Shown in pieces: positions 23,619 through 35,192 of a DNA stretch of 64,000 nucleotides. The stretch is from Porphyra umbilicalis (Eukaryota > Rhodophyta > Bangiophyceae > Bangiales > Bangiaceae): contig KV918762.1 of assembly GCA_002049455.2 (NCBI GenBank), positions 310,001-374,000 of the forward strand. Reading direction: 5' to 3'. Within the stretch, counting starts at the first letter, position 1. Every line of letters starts with the position of its first letter. The position numbers were made by a program, and so were the translations under genes. Below the pieces are notes generated by a model. It was not told the origin of the DNA. It made no database searches and saw nothing but the letters and a program-made list of their open reading frames with translations.

Positions 23619-23879
23619 GGCGCCCGCCGGGCGGGGCGGCTTCCGCCACTCACGGCCGTTCGGGTCTTACGGAAGCCTCATGCCCGGCGGCGCCAACGGA
23701 CGGCCGGGGGCGATTGGGCGGCGCCCGGGCGGTCCCGACGTGGTCGGCGCGACGGACGCCGACGCCGGTTCCGGAGCGGCGGCCGCCGTGGAAGGGCACG
23801 ACGGGGACGCGGGTGACGGAGCCCCGACGAGGCCGGCGAAGGGCGTCGCCGGGGACGGCTCCATCTCAGCCGAAGGGGA

Positions 23880-24526
23880 TGGAATACTACTGGGCCCCCT
23901 ATGCGGCAGGGGGCCACCGCGTGGACGTCGGCGACGCCGGGGGACGCGGTACCCGACGGGGGGTGGCGACGCCAGCGGCGGTGGTGGCCGACCGGGCGGC
24001 GACGCGGGGACTTGGGCGAGGGGGCGGCCCCGCTGACTGGCTCGGGCCATCCGGGGAGCGTACCCGACCCGCCGCGCCCGGCACGCGGGCCCCGCGGGAA
24101 GCCGGATTGGCGAGCCCGAGAGGGCGCTGGCGCGCCCGAAAGGACGCGGCAGGCGACGGCCGACCGCGCGCCACTCGGCGGGTGCAGCGCGTTGCGCGTA
24201 GGACAGTTTCTTCTCCTCGTCTGTAATGATCGCCTCGGGGGACTTGACATGCATGGAGGGAATTATCTGCATTGGTTGTCGACGGCCGGGGTCAATTCCC
24301 ATTGGGGAAAATTGGGCCCGGGCGACGGTTTTCGCCCTTTCAGGACGAATGGCGACGACGGTGGGAGCCACCGTCGTCGCCGGAAAGTAAACCGTGCCTC
24401 GATGTCTTGGCGTTTCGATCGGCCCGACTTCCCGGACCTCGAGTCCCATAGCGGGTGTCGCGCGAGCGGCTGAGACGGCCGTTACTTCCCTCCTTCTGAG
24501 GTAACCCCCTAGATTTTGGTACTACA
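23880..24526 (+). repeat. 3' LTR of the gag-only element
   Basis: 647 bp, starting TGGAATACTACTGGGCC and ending GGTACTACA, followed at once by the duplicated GTAGG. It is about 95 percent alike to the 5' LTR; differences are scattered with two single-base gaps. Confidence 0.92.
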
Positions 24527-24944
24527 GTAGGCACACTTGCTGACACTTATGTCGTCTGTGTAGCTTCTGAGCGTGGCCGTTCCCATAGATGTCAACTAGT
24601 TACATTATAGTGCACACTTTGCATGGGACTTGGCCGCATGCACATCATTCTCATTGTCTTGGTCGTGTACCGGGCCTGCCCCCAGAAATTTATTGTGTCG
24701 CCGGATCGCCGACCTGCCATTCCTAGCTGTAGGCCGCGAATCAGCTGAGTCGCCAAAAGTTGTCGCCCTCGAATCGCCACGAAGTTACCAAGCAAGCGCG
24801 TGGGCAGGACAGCCGATGATGCTTGAGCTTGCGAACCGTCCACGTAGCGTCCTACACGGCCGTGTGACGAACAATCCCAGAACTGGGACGAGTGGCGCCA
24901 TCAGAAACGACCGACGGAATATCTCACAGATCATCCTAATGGCA

Positions 24945-24990
24945 TTACTGATCCCCCAACTTTGTCCTCACGGCCGCGGAACGGCAGGGT
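24945..24990 (+). repeat. Tc1/mariner-type terminal repeat, left end
   Basis: TTACTGATCCCCCAACTTTG resembles the terminal repeat of the MITE at 61612-62009 (TTGCTGATCCCC then AATTTTGTCCTG) and the copy at 63620. It lies about 560 bp upstream of the Tc1/mariner transposase pseudogene in the right orientation to be its left end. The matching right end was not found. Confidence 0.5.
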
Positions 24991-25510
24991 TGTCTTTTCA
25001 CTATTTCTAGCTAACGCCGCCCTCAAATTCTTATCTTTGTTCTAATGTTTGGAACTCGGACTTAGTATTGGTCAAGAAGTCGATTCAATTCCATAGGATT
25101 CCCAAGACGGCACCGAGCCGCCCGTTCAGTCGGAGTGATCAGGTCCAGACACATCTCTGGGCGACCACCGCCACCGGTATCCGTTTGGTTCTGCTAAAAA
25201 ACGGCATTTTCTTCCATGTAGTTATCATTTTCTCGGTCCTCCTGAGGCTGGATCCGCGCAGAGGGTGGACAAAGCCTTTTTTCTTGAGTATTCTTCCCGT
25301 TCTCTTCTGTTGTCTGCGCCCGAAACGAAGCAAGAAATGATTGACAGGTGTGCCCATGCTGACACGTAACCACTCTTTGCGCGCGCGCGCGCAGTGGAGG
25401 TGAGAGCAGCAACGGGTGCCTGCCGCACGGCATCGCGGTCGAAGTCCTCCCAACTGGCGCGGGCGGCCGCCCACGTCCAAGCTGTGATGTTGGCAGCATT
25501 CTTTTTCTAG

Positions 25511-26563
25511 ATGAAGACAACTGAAGTTCGTCGTCTGGCCGTGGCCCTTTATTCGCAGGACGGGCAGAGCGTGGCACGTGATGCGGCGAACGCGCACATG
25601 TCGCGTCGCACACTGCCTCGCTTTTTGGCCTATGTGGAGGAGACTGGGGACTTACATCATGACCTGGAGAAGTGAGACAGCAACGCAGACAACCAAATAC
25701 GCTGTCCTAATTTGCGTGCCGCCGTGTTGTATGCGGTGGAGCAGTGCCCGAAGGTGTACCTGGATGAGATTACGGACTTCGTCGCGCGCGTCCAGGCTTT
25801 GATCAAAACTGACTTCTCTGTGTCTGTGTCTTGTGTGTCTCGCATTCCGGCTGCAAATGGCACCACACGCAAACTGATTGAGACTGGCTTCATTTCACGC
25901 AACGAGCTGACCAAAGCGCAGTTGGTTCACTGTCAGTGGGATCTTCCTCTGCGCCCGCTTGTTAATGTGGATGAGGCCCACCGCTGTGGCCGGTTCGCCG
26001 AGCGCATTTTGGCCTAGAAGCTGCGAGGAGAGCGGGCCGAGTGCCACGTCTCCAACAGTAAGGGCGTGAGCACAAGCCTTTTCGTAGTCATGGACCACGA
26101 CCAGGTCCTCGACTGGATGGTCACTCAACCCGCGCCCGGCCAGCCGTCTGTTGATTTTTTAATGTTTGAGTTGGCCCATCTTATACCCAGTATGAAAGCC
26201 AATGGCCCTGCTTTACCCTGGGCTGACCAACCCGACCGTTGCGTTTTTACTTTGGACAATGCCCGCGTTCACGACGGGCTTGCTTTGACTGTAATTGAGG
26301 CTGCTGTCTTCCTTGTTTGTCGCCTCTTGCCGTAAAGCCCGGACTTCAATCCGATTGAGGATTTATTCTCAGTCGGCAGCAGTTGGCTGCGTCGCAACGT
26401 AGCGCCGGAGCATTTCAACGACTGGCTCTTCCTGAGCATTGCAGCAATAATTGCGCGTGCTCCACCCCCACAAACAAGCCGCAAAACCTACGCCTCCCAA
26501 CACAATGCCAAGAACCAGACGGAAAACGGAACGCAAACACCGAATACGCCGTGTCCAAACTAA
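25511..26563 (+). pseudogene. Tc1/mariner (IS630-like) transposase pseudogene
   Basis: One frame of about 350 codons, the usual length for this family, reads as a DDE transposase. An N-terminal helix-turn-helix (VARDAANAHMSRRTLPRFL) is followed by a second DNA-binding block. The catalytic motifs are VDEAHRCGRFAERIL (first Asp), CVFTLDNARVHDGLA (second Asp) and SPDFNPIEDLF (third acidic residue). Three in-frame stops break it: TGA at 25673, TAG at 26015 and TAA at 26333. The last stands where the conserved Tyr of the PYSPDFNPIE motif belongs. No frameshift is needed, so decay looks modest. The 520-bp tandem array starts about 100 bp after its end. Confidence 0.85.
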
Positions 26564-26661
26564 AACAGATGAGGTCGTCACAGCCCTGCCAGTGCCGCGA
26601 AACTCGTTCTACAGTACCACCCGAATCGACAGATTCTGAAGAACAGTCGTTTGCGGACGCG

Positions 26662-29600
26662 CTCGCTGGCGTTTCTCGTGTATCCCTTGGTCTCTGCTTT
26701 TCTCTTTGTATTGCTATGGTCTGTGCCTGTTTTTGACCCCCCCGGTGAACTCATCGCCCAAAAGTAGGTCGGTGATTGGGGCGGTGGCGACGGCGACGGC
26801 GGCGGATTGCGTGCAGCAACACGTTGCACGCCTGCGGGTGGCGTGCGCCCGGCCCCTGGTTCTGGCGGTCGTGTTTGAGTGGACTGGGCGCCGCTTTGCA
26901 GGGGGCGTGGGTGGTGGTGTGGACAGCGGTGAGGCTGGTCGGTTAGGTCATGCGATACACACGGGTACGTGCTTTGCGTGGGGTGCGCTGTCATTTGATT
27001 GACTTGCCGTGTGTGTGGTCTTTGTGCAAGTGCATGGCCATGTAGGCACACAGCAGGTGCATGCACGACGGCAGGCGGAATGGCGCGTAGCAGGAAGCCG
27101 GGACGGTGGCGCCGCCGTCGCTGGGGTTGGTGTGTACATTCGGAATGAACAGGAACTGACGCGCTGTGGTTGGTGATGGTGTTTGCTCGCATTTTCACTG
27201 CATCCCTTGGTCTGTGCTTTTCTCTTTGTATTCCCATGGTCTGTGCCTGTTTTTGACCCCCCCGGTGAACTCTTCGCCCAACAATAGGTCGGTGATTGGG
27301 GCGGTGGCGACGGCGACGGCGGCGGATTGCGTGCAGCAACACGTTGCACGCCGTCGGGTGGCGTGCGCCCGGTCCCTGGTTCTGGGGGGCGCGTGTGAGT
27401 GGACGGGGCGCCGACTTGCATGGCGCGTGCGTAGTGGTGTGGACAGCGGTGCGGCTGGACAGTTGGCTCGTGCGAGACGGACGGGTTCGTGCTTTGCGTG
27501 GGGTGCGCTGTCGTTTGATTGACTTGCCGTGTGTGTGGTCTTTGTGCAAGTGCATGGCCATGTTGGCACACAGCAGGTGCACGCACGACGGCAGGCATCA
27601 TGGCGCACCGACGAAAGCCGGGACGGTGGCGCCGTCGTCGCTGGGATTGGTGTGTACATTCGGAATGAACAGGAACTGACGTGCTGTGGTTGGTGATGGT
27701 GTTTGCTCGCATTTTCACTGCATCCCTTGGTCTGTGCTTTTCTCTTTGTATTCTCATGGTCTGTGCCTGTTTTTGACCCCCCCGGTGAACTCTTCGCCCA
27801 ACAACAGGTCGGTGATTGGGGCGGTGGCGACGGCGATGGCGGCGGATTGCGTGCAGCAACACGTTGCACGCCGTCGGGTGGCGTGCGCCCGGCCCCTGCT
27901 TCTGGGGGGCGTGTGTGAGTGGATGGGGCGCCGACTTGCATGGCGCGTGGGTAGTGGTGTGGACAGCGGTGCGGCTGGACAGTTGGCTCGTGCGAGACGG
28001 ACGGGTTCGTGCTTCGCGTGGGGTGCGCTGTCGTTTGATTGACTTGCCGTGTGTGTGGTCTTTGTGCAAGTGCATGGCCATGTAGGCACACAGCAGGTCC
28101 ATGCACGACGGCAGGCGGCATGGCGCGTAGCAGGAAGCTGGGACGGTGGCGCCGCCGTCGCTGGGGTTGGTGTGTACATTCGGAATGAACAGGAACTGAC
28201 GTGCTGTGGTTGGTGATGGTGTTTGCTCGCATTTTCACTGCATCCCTTGGTCTGTGCTTTTCTCTTTGTATTCCCATGGTCTGTGCCTGTTTTTGACCCC
28301 CCCGGTGAACTCTTCGCCCAACAATAGGTCGGTGATTGGGGCGATGGCGACGGCGACGGCGGCGGATTGCGTGCAGCAACACATTGCACGCCTTCGGGTG
28401 GCGTGCGTCGGGCCCCTGGTTCTGGGGGGCGTGTGTGAGTGGACGGGGCGCCGTTTTGTAGGGGGCGTGGGTGGTGGAGTGGACAGCGGTGCGGATAAAC
28501 GGTTGACTCCTGCGAGACGGACGGGTACGTGCTTTGCGTGGGGTGTGCTGTCGTTTGATTGACTTGCTGTGTGTGCGGTCTTTGTGCGAGTGCATAGCTA
28601 TGTAGAGACACAGCAGGTGCGCGCACGACGGCAGGCGGCATGGCGCGCCGAAGGAAGCCGGGACGGTGGCGCCGCCGTCGCTGGGGTTGGTGTGTACATT
28701 CGGAATGAACAGGAACTGACGTGCTGTGGTTGGTGATGGTGTTTGCTCGCATTTTCACTGCATCCCTTGGTCTGTGCTTTTCTCTTTGTATTCCCATGGT
28801 CTGTGCCTGTTTTTGACCCCCCCGGTGAACTCTTCGCCCAACAATAGGTCGGTGATTGGGGCGATGGCGACGGCGACGGCGGCGGATTGCGTGCAGCAAC
28901 ACATTGCACGCCTTCGGGTGGCGTGCGCCGGGCCCCTGGTTCTGGGGGGCGTGTGTGAGTGGACGGGGCGCCGTTTTGTAGGGGGCGTGGGTGGTGGAGT
29001 GGACAGCGGTGCGGATAAACGGTTGACTCCTGCGAGACGGACGGGTACGTGCTTTGCGTGGGGTGTGCTGTCGTTTGATTGACTTGCTGTGTGTGTGGTC
29101 TTTGTGCGAGTGCATAGCTATGTAGAGACACAGCAGGTGCGCGCACGACGGCAGGCGGCATGGCGCGCCGAAGGAAGCCGGGACGGTGGCGCCGCCGTCG
29201 CTGGGGTTGGTGTGTACATTCGGAATGAACAGGAACTGACGTGCTGTGGTTGGTGATGGTGTTTGCTCGCATTTTCACTGCATCCCTTGGTCTGTGCTTT
29301 TTTCTTTGTATTCCCATGGTCTGTGCCTGTTTTTGACCCCCCCGGTGAACTCTTCGCCCAACAATAGGTCGGTGATTGGGGCGATGGCGACGGCGACGGC
29401 GGCGGATTGCGTGCAGCAACACATTGCACGCCTTCGGGTGGTGTGCGCCCGGCCCCTGGTTCTGGGGGGCGTGTGTGAGTGGACGGGGCGCCGTTTTGTA
29501 GGGGGCGTGGGTGGTGGAGTGGACAGCGGTGCGGATAAACGGTTGACTCCTGCGAGACGGACGGGTACGTGCTTTGCGTGGGGTGTGCTGTCGTTTGATT

Positions 29601-30984
29601 GACTTGCTGTGTGTGTGGTCTTTGTGCGAGTGCATAGCTATGTAGAGACACAGCAGGTGCGCGCACGACGGCAGGCGGCATGGCGCGCCGAAGGAAGCCG
29701 GGACGGTGGCGCCGCCGTCGCTGGGGTTGGTGTGTACATTCGGAATGAACAGGAACTGACGTGCTGTGGTTGGTGATGGTGTTTGCTCGCATTTTTACTG
29801 CATCCCTTGGTCTGTGCTTTTCTCTTTGTATTCCCATGGTCTGTGCCTGTTTTTGACCCCCCCGGTGAACTCTTCGCCCAACAATAGGTCGGTGATTGGG
29901 GCGATGGCGACGGCGACGGCGGCGGATTGCGTGCAGCAACACATTGCACGCCTTCGGGTGGCGTGCGCCCGGCCCCTGGTTCTGGGGGGCGTGTGTGAGT
30001 GGACGGGGCGCCGTTTTGTAGGGGGCGTGGGTGGTGGAGTGGACAGCGGTGCGGATAAACGGTTGACTCCTGCGAGACGGACGGGTACGTGCTTTGCGTG
30101 GGGTGTGCTGTCATTTGATTGACTTGCCGTGTGTGTGGTCTTTGTGCGAGTGCATCGCCATGTAGGCACACAGCAGGTGCACGCACGACGGCAGGCGGCA
30201 TGGCGCGCCGAAGGAAGCCGGGACGGTGGCGCCGCCGTCGCTGGGGTTGGTGTGTACATTCGGAATGAACAGGAACTGACGTGCTGTGGTTGGTGATGGT
30301 GTTTGCTCGCATTTTTACTGCATCCCTTGGTCTGTGCTTTTCTCTTTGTATTCTTATGGTCTGTGCCTGTTTTTGACCCCCCCGGTGAACTCTTCGCCCA
30401 ACAATAGGGCGGTGATTGGGGCGGTGGCGACGGCGACGGCGGCGGATTGCGTGCAGCAACACGTTGCACGCCGTCGGGTGGCGTGCGCCCGGCCCCTGGC
30501 TCTGGGGGGCGTGTTTGAGTAAACGGGGCGCCGCTTGGCAGGGGTCGTGGGTGGTTGAGTGAAGAGCGGTGATGATGAAGGGTTGGCTCGTGCGAGACGG
30601 ACGCGTACTTGCTTTGCGTTGGGTGCGCTGTCGTTTTATTGACTTGCCGTGTGTGTGGTCTTTATTCGAGTGCATCCCCACGTAGGGACACAGCAGGTGC
30701 ACGCACGACGGCAGGCGGCATGGCGCGCCGAAGGAAGCCGGGACGGTGGCGCCGCCGTCGGTGTGGTTGGTGTGTACATTCGGAATGAACAGGAACTGAC
30801 GCGCTGCGGTTTGTGATGGCGTTTGCTCGCGTTTTTACTGCATCCCTTGGTCTGTGCTTTTTTCTTTGTATTCCTATGGTCTGTGCCTGTTTTTGACCCC
30901 CTTGGTGAACTCTTCGCCCAACAATAGGTCGGTGATTGGGGCGGTGGCGACGGCGACGGCGGCGGATTGCGTGCAGCAACACTT
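26662..30984. repeat. Tandem array of a 520-bp unit, about 8.3 copies
   Basis: The same landmark (TGGTTGGTGATGGTGTTTGC) recurs at 27166, 27686, 28206, 28726, 29246, 29766 and 30286, exactly 520 bp apart, with diverged partial copies at both ends. Four central copies (from 28206 to about 30285) share one set of variants (ACATTGCACGCC, GGATAAACGG). The copies at 27166, 27686 and 30286 share another (ACGTTGCACGCC, and mostly GCGGCTGGACAG). Edge copies are the most diverged, as expected from unequal exchange. Each unit has a 118-codon plus-strand frame, and the minus strand stays open for up to 466 codons. Because 520 is not a multiple of three, the minus-strand frame rotates from unit to unit, so real coding is unlikely. 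The right edge is abrupt at 30984. Confidence 0.95.
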
Positions 30985-32172
30985 TTATGGCGGCCTCTCG
31001 GCAGGGGCAAGCTCTTGGTTTGGGCAGGCGTCATTCAGTTGCGTCATCGGACGCGTCGCGTTATGCTTGTCGTGCCGTCGTGACGTCCTCGCACGGGTTT
31101 TGAGTTTTTTTGTTGTGCCTTGTTTTTGTTTCCTTTTGCTGCCGCTACTGGGCATGGGACGATGGTACTTTCAGTGGGTAAGCCACCTGTTTCTTTGTTG
31201 TCACGCACGGGTAGGTCTTTTTGTTTTCATCGAGTGTTGTTCCTCGGTGGGTTACCGTGTTCCTTTGCTTTTCTTGTTTGTGTTTTCTTTCTTTTCTACC
31301 TTGTCGCCGTGGTTGGACTGTTGTGCTTCATCAAACGGTCGCTGCGTTTGTTTTGTATCCACTTTGCGACACAGGACAGTTACCTTAGGAAAGGCTTGTG
31401 ACATGTTATCACGGCATGGCTCAAGTGAGACGCCGCAAGCGGCTGTGCAAGCGACGCAAAGCTGTTGAGCAGAAGACAGAGGCTTTGCTGTGTCTGACAG
31501 AGGGCACAGGGGTGGGCGGGGGGAGGCATAGTGAGAAGGGGGCCCCCATTTGCAAAACTGGTTCCGAGGACGGCAGTGCGGTGGGTGTGTTGCGGAAGGG
31601 CAACTGTGGGACTTCTTGACTGTTGCCGGAACGCGCGAACCGCTGGTAGCGTCAGAGACGCCTAAAATGCGCAAGGTAGTCAGCACCAGCCATAATGGGG
31701 GGACTTGGTCGAGAAAAGCGGCATCCGGAATGTTAGGGGGGAGGGAAAAGATAGATGGCAGAATGCTGGAGCGGGGGTGGGGCCGTGCCGGCAGTCGACA
31801 ACCGACGGTTTTGCTACTGGCAATGACCGCGGCGGTGGAAACGCTGCGGTGAGCTGATAAAAGAGGGAGGAGTGGATGAGGGGAGATGCTCTTACGAGGA
31901 AGCATTCATACACCGGCCAACTGCGGCGGAAAGGTTGGCGCATCCCGAGCGCGGTTCGCGGCGTGCCCGCCGCGGCCGCTGGCTGCCCCAAGAAGACCGA
32001 AAGTGCCCAAGTCCAGAAAGTCGCCACCTCCACCATTTTTGAAGCGAGTGTCAATCGTCCGCCATGTGGACCAATAAAAAAGCAATGTAAGATGCGAGAA
32101 CCGGATTGCACAGCCCCCTCTCATTCATCCGCGTGGATCGGGGGTGGGGACGGCACCCGCTGCCATCGCGCC
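30985..32172. other. No gene seen
   Basis: T-rich sequence directly after the tandem array, then frames without domains. A poly-G stretch lies near 31515. Nothing can be assigned. Confidence 0.5.
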
Positions 32173-33449
32173 TCAGGAGCGTTTCCAGCCGCCTTCGTGC
32201 TCTTGACCTGTCTGTTTGGAAATATTTGATCCCACGGCCCGATTGTGGTCTTCTTGGAGGTGTCATCTGGCGGTACTCACTTCGAAACTATTCTTGCTGC
32301 TCAAAAAGAACCGATTTTGACTCACAAAAGACCAGATTCCGAGCTCACCAGTGGAGATGTTGGCAAATCTCATACCTGCGGTGCGGAGCTGCATGCCCGT
32401 GCGCCCCGAAAAATAGTTGCACGAGCCATACATCTCGGTGTTGGCCCCCATGCGCGTTGCGCGCATCTTGACCTCCCCGAGCATGTCCTTCATACACTTG
32501 CGCTTGGCGGGGCTATACTTCAGCTGCTGCAAAGCCCGGAAGGCCCCGACAAATGTGGCCCAAGCAGCCGCCCGGGCCTCCTCCACCGTAGAACCTGCCG
32601 CGCTCCCAGCCGACATGATGCCCACCGGCGGGGCCGACACGTCCTGACCGCCCTGCATGCTCCGATCGGCCTCCGTGGCACCGGCGGTTCGAGCGCCCCC
32701 GACCGAGGCCCCAGCGTCCTTGGGAGCAGCGATGGCAGCGTCGGCGCGGCGAGAGCGAGGCTGGGCCGCCGCCCCGCCGAGGCCCCACTCATCGAAGATC
32801 CTGGCTTGGGCGACGTGCATAGCCAACGTGCTCGGGACCGGGCCAGCAGGGGCCTCTGCAAAAGGCCTCCTTTCCGGAAGCCCGCTTGAGCTTCTTATGG
32901 CGCGCTGTCGGAGGGCGCTTGGCCATGTCCTCAAGCACACGCGACTGCATGTCGGACACCGAATGCTTGAGGAAAACAAATACCGCCGCCTTGCTGGATT
33001 TGTCGGGTATCTCGGATACCTTCATGTCACAGATGTGTCCACGCTCACGGCAGGTCTCACAGAACACCATACAGGTCGTGTAGGTGTCTTGGCCACACTT
33101 CCATGGGTGTAACCCTGTCAGCAGGAGCAGGCAAACGTCGGCTCTGTGATCTGCAAGGCGGCACGCGCTGCAACGCCTGATCGCTTTGGGCGACGATCCT
33201 GCCTGGGAGAAGAACAAGAAAGAGCATGCAGTGACAATAACAAACACGCCCCCAAAATCAAAGACAGCGCCATGTGCAATAGTCAGAATAATGCTGGTCA
33301 TCGGAGGCACATGAAACAGGCCAATTGACGAACTGGTTGGTATTGTAAGAGTATCATCAGTACGTACCTGCAGGGATCGCCGAATTCGACGAGGGGCTCA
33401 CGCCGCCGAACGGTGACGAGCGCGCGGCCACCGGCGAATCAACCTCCAT
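32173..33449 (-). CDS. Cys-rich protein of unknown function, intron-containing
   Basis: Exon 1 (33449-33368) starts ATG GAG GTT and encodes about 27 residues rich in Ser/Pro. It ends at a textbook donor CAG/GTACGT. Exon 2 starts at 33198 after a pyrimidine-rich acceptor (TTCTTCTCCCAGGCAG) and restores the frame exactly. The intron is 169 bp. Exon 2 encodes a cluster of putative zinc ligands (CSAC, HRADVC, KCGQDTYTTC, CETCRERGHIC), then a helical segment (KSSKAAVFVFLKHSVSDMQS) and a basic stretch (RHKKLKR). A one-base frame change follows near 32865 at a TTTT run. Beyond it the other frame continues with an Ala-rich, partly helical region (ARAAAWATFVGAFRALQQLK) to a donor at 32349/32348. A short last exon from about 32207-32211 is likely but its reading is uncertain, so the 3' end is provisional. 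The family is unknown. Confidence 0.55.
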
Positions 33450-34485
33450 GATGATGTGCTCGACTAAGCGCCCACCAGCGCGGCAGGTCGTACGTGGCAA
33501 CCGGGCCCCAACTGGCGGCTGTGGCGTCGAAGAGGAAGCTCGTCATGATGATGGATCCATCGACGGTGGGGTTGGCGACGATGAGACTCTCGTGGAACTC
33601 TCCCCCCCGTCTGAGAGCCTGGGGGGCAGAAAGGGGCGGTTTGCCGGCCCAGGAAAGGGCGGTGCATTGGCAACGCTGCCAGGCGGTACTGCTGGCGCCG
33701 TAATTAACAACGACGCGAGGACTTCTTCCAAGACGTGCATGACTCATCCACACAAGTGCCATTCCTTTTTCGCTAATGATTCGAAGCCCTTTCAATTAAG
33801 ATTCAGTGGGTGTTCCCGTCACCCAGAACCGTTCCGGCGCCATGAGGACAACATTGGGGCATCAGCAATACTCTGCTGTTACGTTCTTCTTTTGATGCCA
33901 TGGACTATCCACGAAGCAGTCCGCTTCTGATTCCAGGACATTGCGTAAAATCATCCCGAAGAAAATGACTGAAGTCGCCCTGAGAGAGTTCCAAGTAATT
34001 TCCGGAAGAAACAACGTGCGCCAATCTCACGACGATCCTAGCATCACATCCGGAGCGTCTGTGGAAGAATTTGAGGGACTCCCTCCTACCGATCCTTCAA
34101 TCGATGTGCGATAATTCGAACGGTCGTTCAAAGCTGTGTGCAGGATTGATTTGGATGGAAGAAACAGACAGACCTCTGCAAACTTCTGCGGACAATCTAA
34201 ATCAAGTACCTGGATTACATACAGAAGAGGTCGCAAATCGCCGTGTAGCTGTCTTTCCAAATTTGGACGATCCCGTTGATGTCAAGAGGGGTGATCATCA
34301 GTGTGAAACAGCGTTTCTGCCGTCTAGTCAGCCGGATAAAGTTGATTGACCAATGGGCAGTTGACCCAGGCCCCTTCTTGACTTTGACCACATCGGCCAA
34401 AATTGGGAAGACAGCAATACCAACTCGCGACCGTCAGTCCAGACCAAGAAGCTCTTCCGCGTGGCCAACACATGGCGCAGCTGTG
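33450..34485. other. No gene seen; probable 5' flank of the Cys-rich gene
   Basis: Short frames only. The first few hundred bases are the expected promoter and 5' leader of the minus-strand gene ending at 33449. The right end is the 8-bp target duplication CACACAAA (34486-34493) of the adjoining hAT element. Confidence 0.4.
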
Positions 34486-34562
34486 CACACAAATAGCGTT
34501 GTGCAACACGCCCCTTTTTGAAGGGCGTGCGGTCGTGACACGTTAAGACACGCCCTAAGAGA

Positions 34563-34998
34563 AAGTCTATCAGTGTGCCATTATGCTATCGCCATCTGGC
34601 CGTATTGTTTGGCTATGCCCAAGAGCATCTATCAGTCAATTCTTGTGCTATATACGCAAATCCAGCTGCTCACCCCCTTCTGAAGGCCCATACCTCTCGG
34701 ATGACTCGCAAAGCACCTTCCAGTACAGATGATGGCCTTGTATGGTTCGAAGTCCGCGCACAGAGGGCCTGTGGTAAGGTAGCCAAGACAATTCCGAACT
34801 GGCGCGTTCGATAGACGCTGTTGCTCGTCGTTCTATTGGTCCACGTCTTTGGCACAAAGGATGGCTATAGCTATCCTTCTGGCTATCCTGCACACATTTG
34901 GCACGAAGGATAGCAATATGGTATAGGATATGGCGAAATGACCTCCCGATAGAGATGCCCTTGACCATCGGATGGCAAAATGGCACACCGATAGACTT
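34563..34998. mobile_element. MITE nested in the hAT element
   Basis: About 436 bp with inverted ends AAGTCTATCAGTGTGCCATT (left) and, as complement of the right end, AAGTCTATCGGTGTGCCATT; similarity continues about 10 more bases. Internal GCTATCC/GGATAGC motifs repeat in both orientations. The target duplication is not clear, so the superfamily is unassigned. Confidence 0.65.
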
Positions 34999-35192
34999 GA
35001 TCTAAACACGCCCTTAAACACTAACACTCCCAACACGCCCTAAAGTAACACCGGTAAAAACTCCGAGTAGCACCTACCAATGCTCTGCCTAAACCGCTCC
35101 ATACGATACACAATATTGGCGCTGGCCAGATACAGTCATTATCCGCTTATGTGCCATTCACTTGGGGAGCATGCTCTACAAGTGAATGGCCC

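Larger units (their letters stand above)
15988..24526 (+). mobile_element. LTR retrotransposon with gag and protease only, plus an antisense ORF
   Basis: This is a full-length LTR element of about 8.5 kb. It is bounded by LTRs at 15988-16633 and 23880-24526 that begin TG, end ACTACA and are roughly 95 percent alike by eye. It is flanked by a perfect 5-bp target duplication GTAGG (15983-15987 and 24527-24531). A primer-binding site follows the 5' LTR. Inside are gag, a CCHC knuckle and a retropepsin-like domain related to those of the Ty3/gypsy fossil at 2000-7932. No reverse transcriptase, RNase H or integrase is recognisable, so it resembles the gag-only, non-autonomous class (TR-GAG). A 744-bp hAT MITE has inserted into gag. 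A large antisense ORF region occupies the 3' third. The coding parts are broken at several points. LTR divergence implies an insertion that is not very recent. Confidence 0.9.

Noticed and set aside
26578-31034. Minus-strand frames of up to 466 codons through the 520-bp array, rich in His/Arg/Pro
   Set aside because: The unit is not a multiple of three, so each frame reads a different phase in each copy; the openness reflects composition, not selection.
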